This document shows positions 62,115-64,000 of a DNA stretch of 64,000 nucleotides, in pieces (position 1 is the first letter of the stretch; the number at the start of each line of letters is the position of its first letter). The notes beneath the pieces were generated by a model, which was not told where the DNA came from, searched no databases, and was given only the letters and a program-made list of their open reading frames with translations. Origin of the DNA: Cytophagales bacterium (GTDB lineage Bacteria; Bacteroidota; Bacteroidia; Cytophagales; Spirosomataceae); NCBI GenBank assembly GCA_013298125.1, contig JAAFJP010000027.1:24418-88417 (forward strand), given 5' to 3'. The translations under genes and the position numbers were made by a program.

Positions 62115-63815
62115 TTATTTACCAGATGATGGATTTGAAACAAAAAGAATAGCCTCTATTTTATCCAAACGACTTTTCAATATTTCATTCTCACTTTTTA
62201 AATTTATATTCTCATCTTTCAACCCCTTCACCGCCTCAATCAAGTGTGGAATTAAGCCAATATAATTGACTGACAAAAACCCTTTTTCATCGGTTTGTAC
62301 TAATTCTGGAAATATTTTTTGAACTTCTTGGGCGATTAATCCCGTCTGTAAATCTTGACTGCGAGAGGCTTCAATCCATTTGTAGTGATAACCATTTATT
62401 TTGTAAATATCTGATAATGAATTATTTAACAAAGATAAATTTTTTTTAAGTCGGCGGTCAGATGATTGCGTGAGTGTACCTAAGAGTGTGGCATTGCCTG
62501 AACTCGTTACCCAAAAACGCCAATTTCCTCCAATGAAAATTCCTGTTTGGTTATCGTTCATCATGCCATGAAATGCACCGTCTGTAAATGTGGTACTATT
62601 TGCGGAATTATTGAACCACACCCCCGCTGTATTTGCCGTTGATGGTGAAATTACCGTATGTCTTATTCTCAAACGCCCATTTATATCTACTATTTCACCA
62701 TTGTTTAAAGATAGAGTTGGTGTGCTAAAACCCACTTTCCCATTGCCTTGAATTCTCATCAATTCATTTGATGTAGTTGCACTTGTAGCAGCATAAAAAA
62801 CATGAGCATCAAAAGTAGAACTCACTTGATAGCGAAAAATAGAATTATTGATACCCAAACCCAAAAATTGATGGTCGTTATTGGCGATTTCATATAAAAC
62901 TACTTTTCGGTTTAATACGGCATTCCTAAATTGCAGCGGTGCATTAGGGAAATCTGTGCCAATACCCACATTGCCATTACCAGTCATTGATACAATATTA
63001 CTTCCAGTATTGGTTGCATTCTGATAATAAAAGTTTAAGGCAGCATACGCTTCATTTCCAGCAGGTGTTGCTAAACCCGCAATATCCCAAAAAAAAGCAT
63101 TAGAGGTAGAATTAGCGTTTGTGAATTTGAGACGAGCGAAATCATAGGCTGAGGTCTGGTCTAATCTTAATTCGGCGGTTGAGGGTGTCCCACAACAAAA
63201 ACTTGACCCCAAAATATGGAGTTTCGCATTAGTAGGTGTAGCTGTTCCAATACCCACATTGCCATTTTTCAAAACTGTCATGGCATTGCTTGGTGTATTA
63301 ACATCATTACTGTTGCCAATCACAAATAACGGGTCGGTAGCTATCCAAGTAGTTGGATTGTAGGCATTGTTTAAAAGATTAAATCTTCCTAAAACCACTG
63401 AACTATACGCTTGGGCAGTTGTATTACTGCCTATACTTGTAGAAGCATCACCATTAGCAGTCGTTTGGTAGCCAATACTTGTTGAAGCAAGACCATTAGC
63501 AGTTGTGCCACTACCTAAACTGGTTGAAACAACACCATTTGCAGTTGGATTATATCCGCTGGCAAATGACCAAGCACCAATTTTAGCAGCATCCCATTGC
63601 GAACCCACTACTGTTCCTACCCGAAAAGCACTTTTGGCAGGAATCCACATCAGGCGTGTACCTGACCCCAAAGCAGGAGGTGTTATAGTACCTGGGTCTG
63701 ATATAATGGCACTTGGGCTTTCCGATAAAATGGCAGGTTTTAACGAAATATAGTTTTGGGCGTAAGTACTTGATAAACAAGATAATACAAGAAACGAGGT
63801 AAATAAATTTTTCAT
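62115..63815 (-). CDS. YadA-head-like surface protein with S74 chaperone domain
   Basis: The 566-residue protein has a signal peptide (near TYAQN). YadA-type head repeats follow, of the form STSLGSGTTANGLASTSIG repeated three to four times (about residues 92-135). GNVGIGT-type strands follow (GNVGIGTATPTN, GNVGIGTDFPNA). The C-terminal S74 domain (about 452-550) starts SDRRLKKNLSLLNNS, with S452 and K457, and includes GLIAQEVQKIFPELVQ. It is a left-handed beta-roll surface fibre with an intramolecular chaperone. The paired gene downstream (33-base gap) has the same end, so they may form mixed or sequential fibres. It is the first gene of the cluster. Confidence 0.8.
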   Translation of the reverse strand: MKNLFTSFLVLSCLSSTYAQNYISLKPAILSESPSAIISDPGTITPPALGSGTRLMWIPAKSAFRVGTVVGSQWDAAKIGAWSFASGYNPTANGVVSTSLGSGTTANGLASTSIGYQTTANGDASTSIGSNTTAQAYSSVVLGRFNLLNNAYNPTTWIATDPLFVIGNSNDVNTPSNAMTVLKNGNVGIGTATPTNAKLHILGSSFCCGTPSTAELRLDQTSAYDFARLKFTNANSTSNAFFWDIAGLATPAGNEAYAALNFYYQNATNTGSNIVSMTGNGNVGIGTDFPNAPLQFRNAVLNRKVVLYEIANNDHQFLGLGINNSIFRYQVSSTFDAHVFYAATSATTSNELMRIQGNGKVGFSTPTLSLNNGEIVDINGRLRIRHTVISPSTANTAGVWFNNSANSTTFTDGAFHGMMNDNQTGIFIGGNWRFWVTSSGNATLLGTLTQSSDRRLKKNLSLLNNSLSDIYKINGYHYKWIEASRSQDLQTGLIAQEVQKIFPELVQTDEKGFLSVNYIGLIPHLIEAVKGLKDENINLKSENEILKSRLDKIEAILFVSNPSSGK

Positions 63816-63925
63816 TTAAAAATGATTTAAAATTATGAAAATAGACATCATGCCCGAGGTTTCAATGTTGTACTTAAGTAGTCGCTAATAAATAAACGAC
63901 GTTTTATTTTGGTTACTTTTGTGTT

Positions 63926-64000
63926 ATGGGATACAGATTTATACAATTAAGTCCAGAGGACGTAAGTCTTTTGGAGAATACCTCAAAGACAAATTCAAAA
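63926..64000 (+). CDS. Truncated gene at right edge, possible transposase N-terminus
   Basis: The 25 codons from ATG 63926 read MGYRFIQLSPEDVSLLENTS and continue to the edge. The short helix-rich start could be the first helix of a transposase of the IS630 type, but it is far too little to assign. The box TACTTTTG (63914-63921), matching the Bacteroidota -7 element, sits only 5 bases before the ATG. This suggests a nearly leaderless start or chance. Confidence 0.3.
   Translation, partial: MGYRFIQLSPEDVSLLENTSKTNSK

Noticed and set aside
60774..63815. Prophage remnant, because of S74 tail-spike domains
   Set aside because: Both proteins have signal peptides and no phage structural, integrase or lysis genes surround them.

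Overview
The window looks like chromosomal DNA of an AT-rich Bacteroidota, most likely a Cytophagales relative (Spirosomaceae-type). Direct signs are a gliding-motility/type IX secretion (T9SS) C-terminal sorting domain at the left edge, a PorP/SprF protein next to a giant repeat adhesin, a 7TMR-DISM histidine kinase, a LytTR regulator, a DUF1080 protein, a cytochrome c/HEAT protein of the PVC-type CxxCH family, and starts that mostly lack a clear Shine-Dalgarno. The taxonomic placement is inferred from gene content. No rRNA, tRNA or CRISPR array was recognised.

Layout. 0-5.5 kb: T9SS substrate tail, a nine-repeat Ig/cadherin-like surface protein, and PorP/SprF. 5.5-10 kb (minus): secreted propeller-like protein, lone LytTR regulator, lipoprotein. 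10-17.7 kb (minus): response regulator, 7TM histidine kinase, long sigma-70-like factor, membrane anti-sigma-like protein and a protein with two caspase-type protease domains plus TPRs. The last four of these are translationally tight; this is the most interesting system in the window. 17.8-20.3 kb: a LuxI/FeeM-like acyltransferase, an ICMT-like methyltransferase, and a tandem pair of small secreted paralogues. 21-23.3 kb: J-domain protein and two unknown genes. 23.4-27.8 kb: RND efflux permease and adaptor, with a perfect 50-bp inverted repeat between them. 28.2-30.8 kb: a tiny basic protein gene and a selenouridine operon (mnmH/selU, GNAT, selD). 30.9-36.8 kb: barrel protein, kelch-like protein, DUF1080, ceramidase-family protein, nadB. 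37-42.7 kb: coiled-coil envelope proteins, a VapC-type toxin pair, an OmpA-family protein. 42.8-51 kb (minus): glmM-type mutase, CxxCH/HEAT dehydrogenase-like protein, YceI, Uma2, aldonolactone/alditol oxidase. 51.3-58.6 kb (plus): GH3 glycosidase, type-B carboxylesterase, dihydroorotase, amidohydrolase. 58.7-63.8 kb (minus): two surface proteins ending in S74 intramolecular chaperones, an HExxH lipoprotein and a second lipoprotein. The right edge starts a truncated, possibly transposase, gene.

The second theme is intergenic repeats. Several families of palindromic, MITE-like elements recur: a 33-bp element (one copy inside a coding region, in frame), a GGGGCGTATCGCATAC family, a TCAGAACACGATT family, and single long inverted repeats. 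At 47.9 kb three families are nested inside one another. No transposase for any of them is visible here, so they are probably mobilised in trans or spread by another route.

All calls come from reading the sequence and translations by eye. No database search was run. Functional names reflect recognised motifs and family knowledge, and start codons were moved where an upstream extension was implausible.
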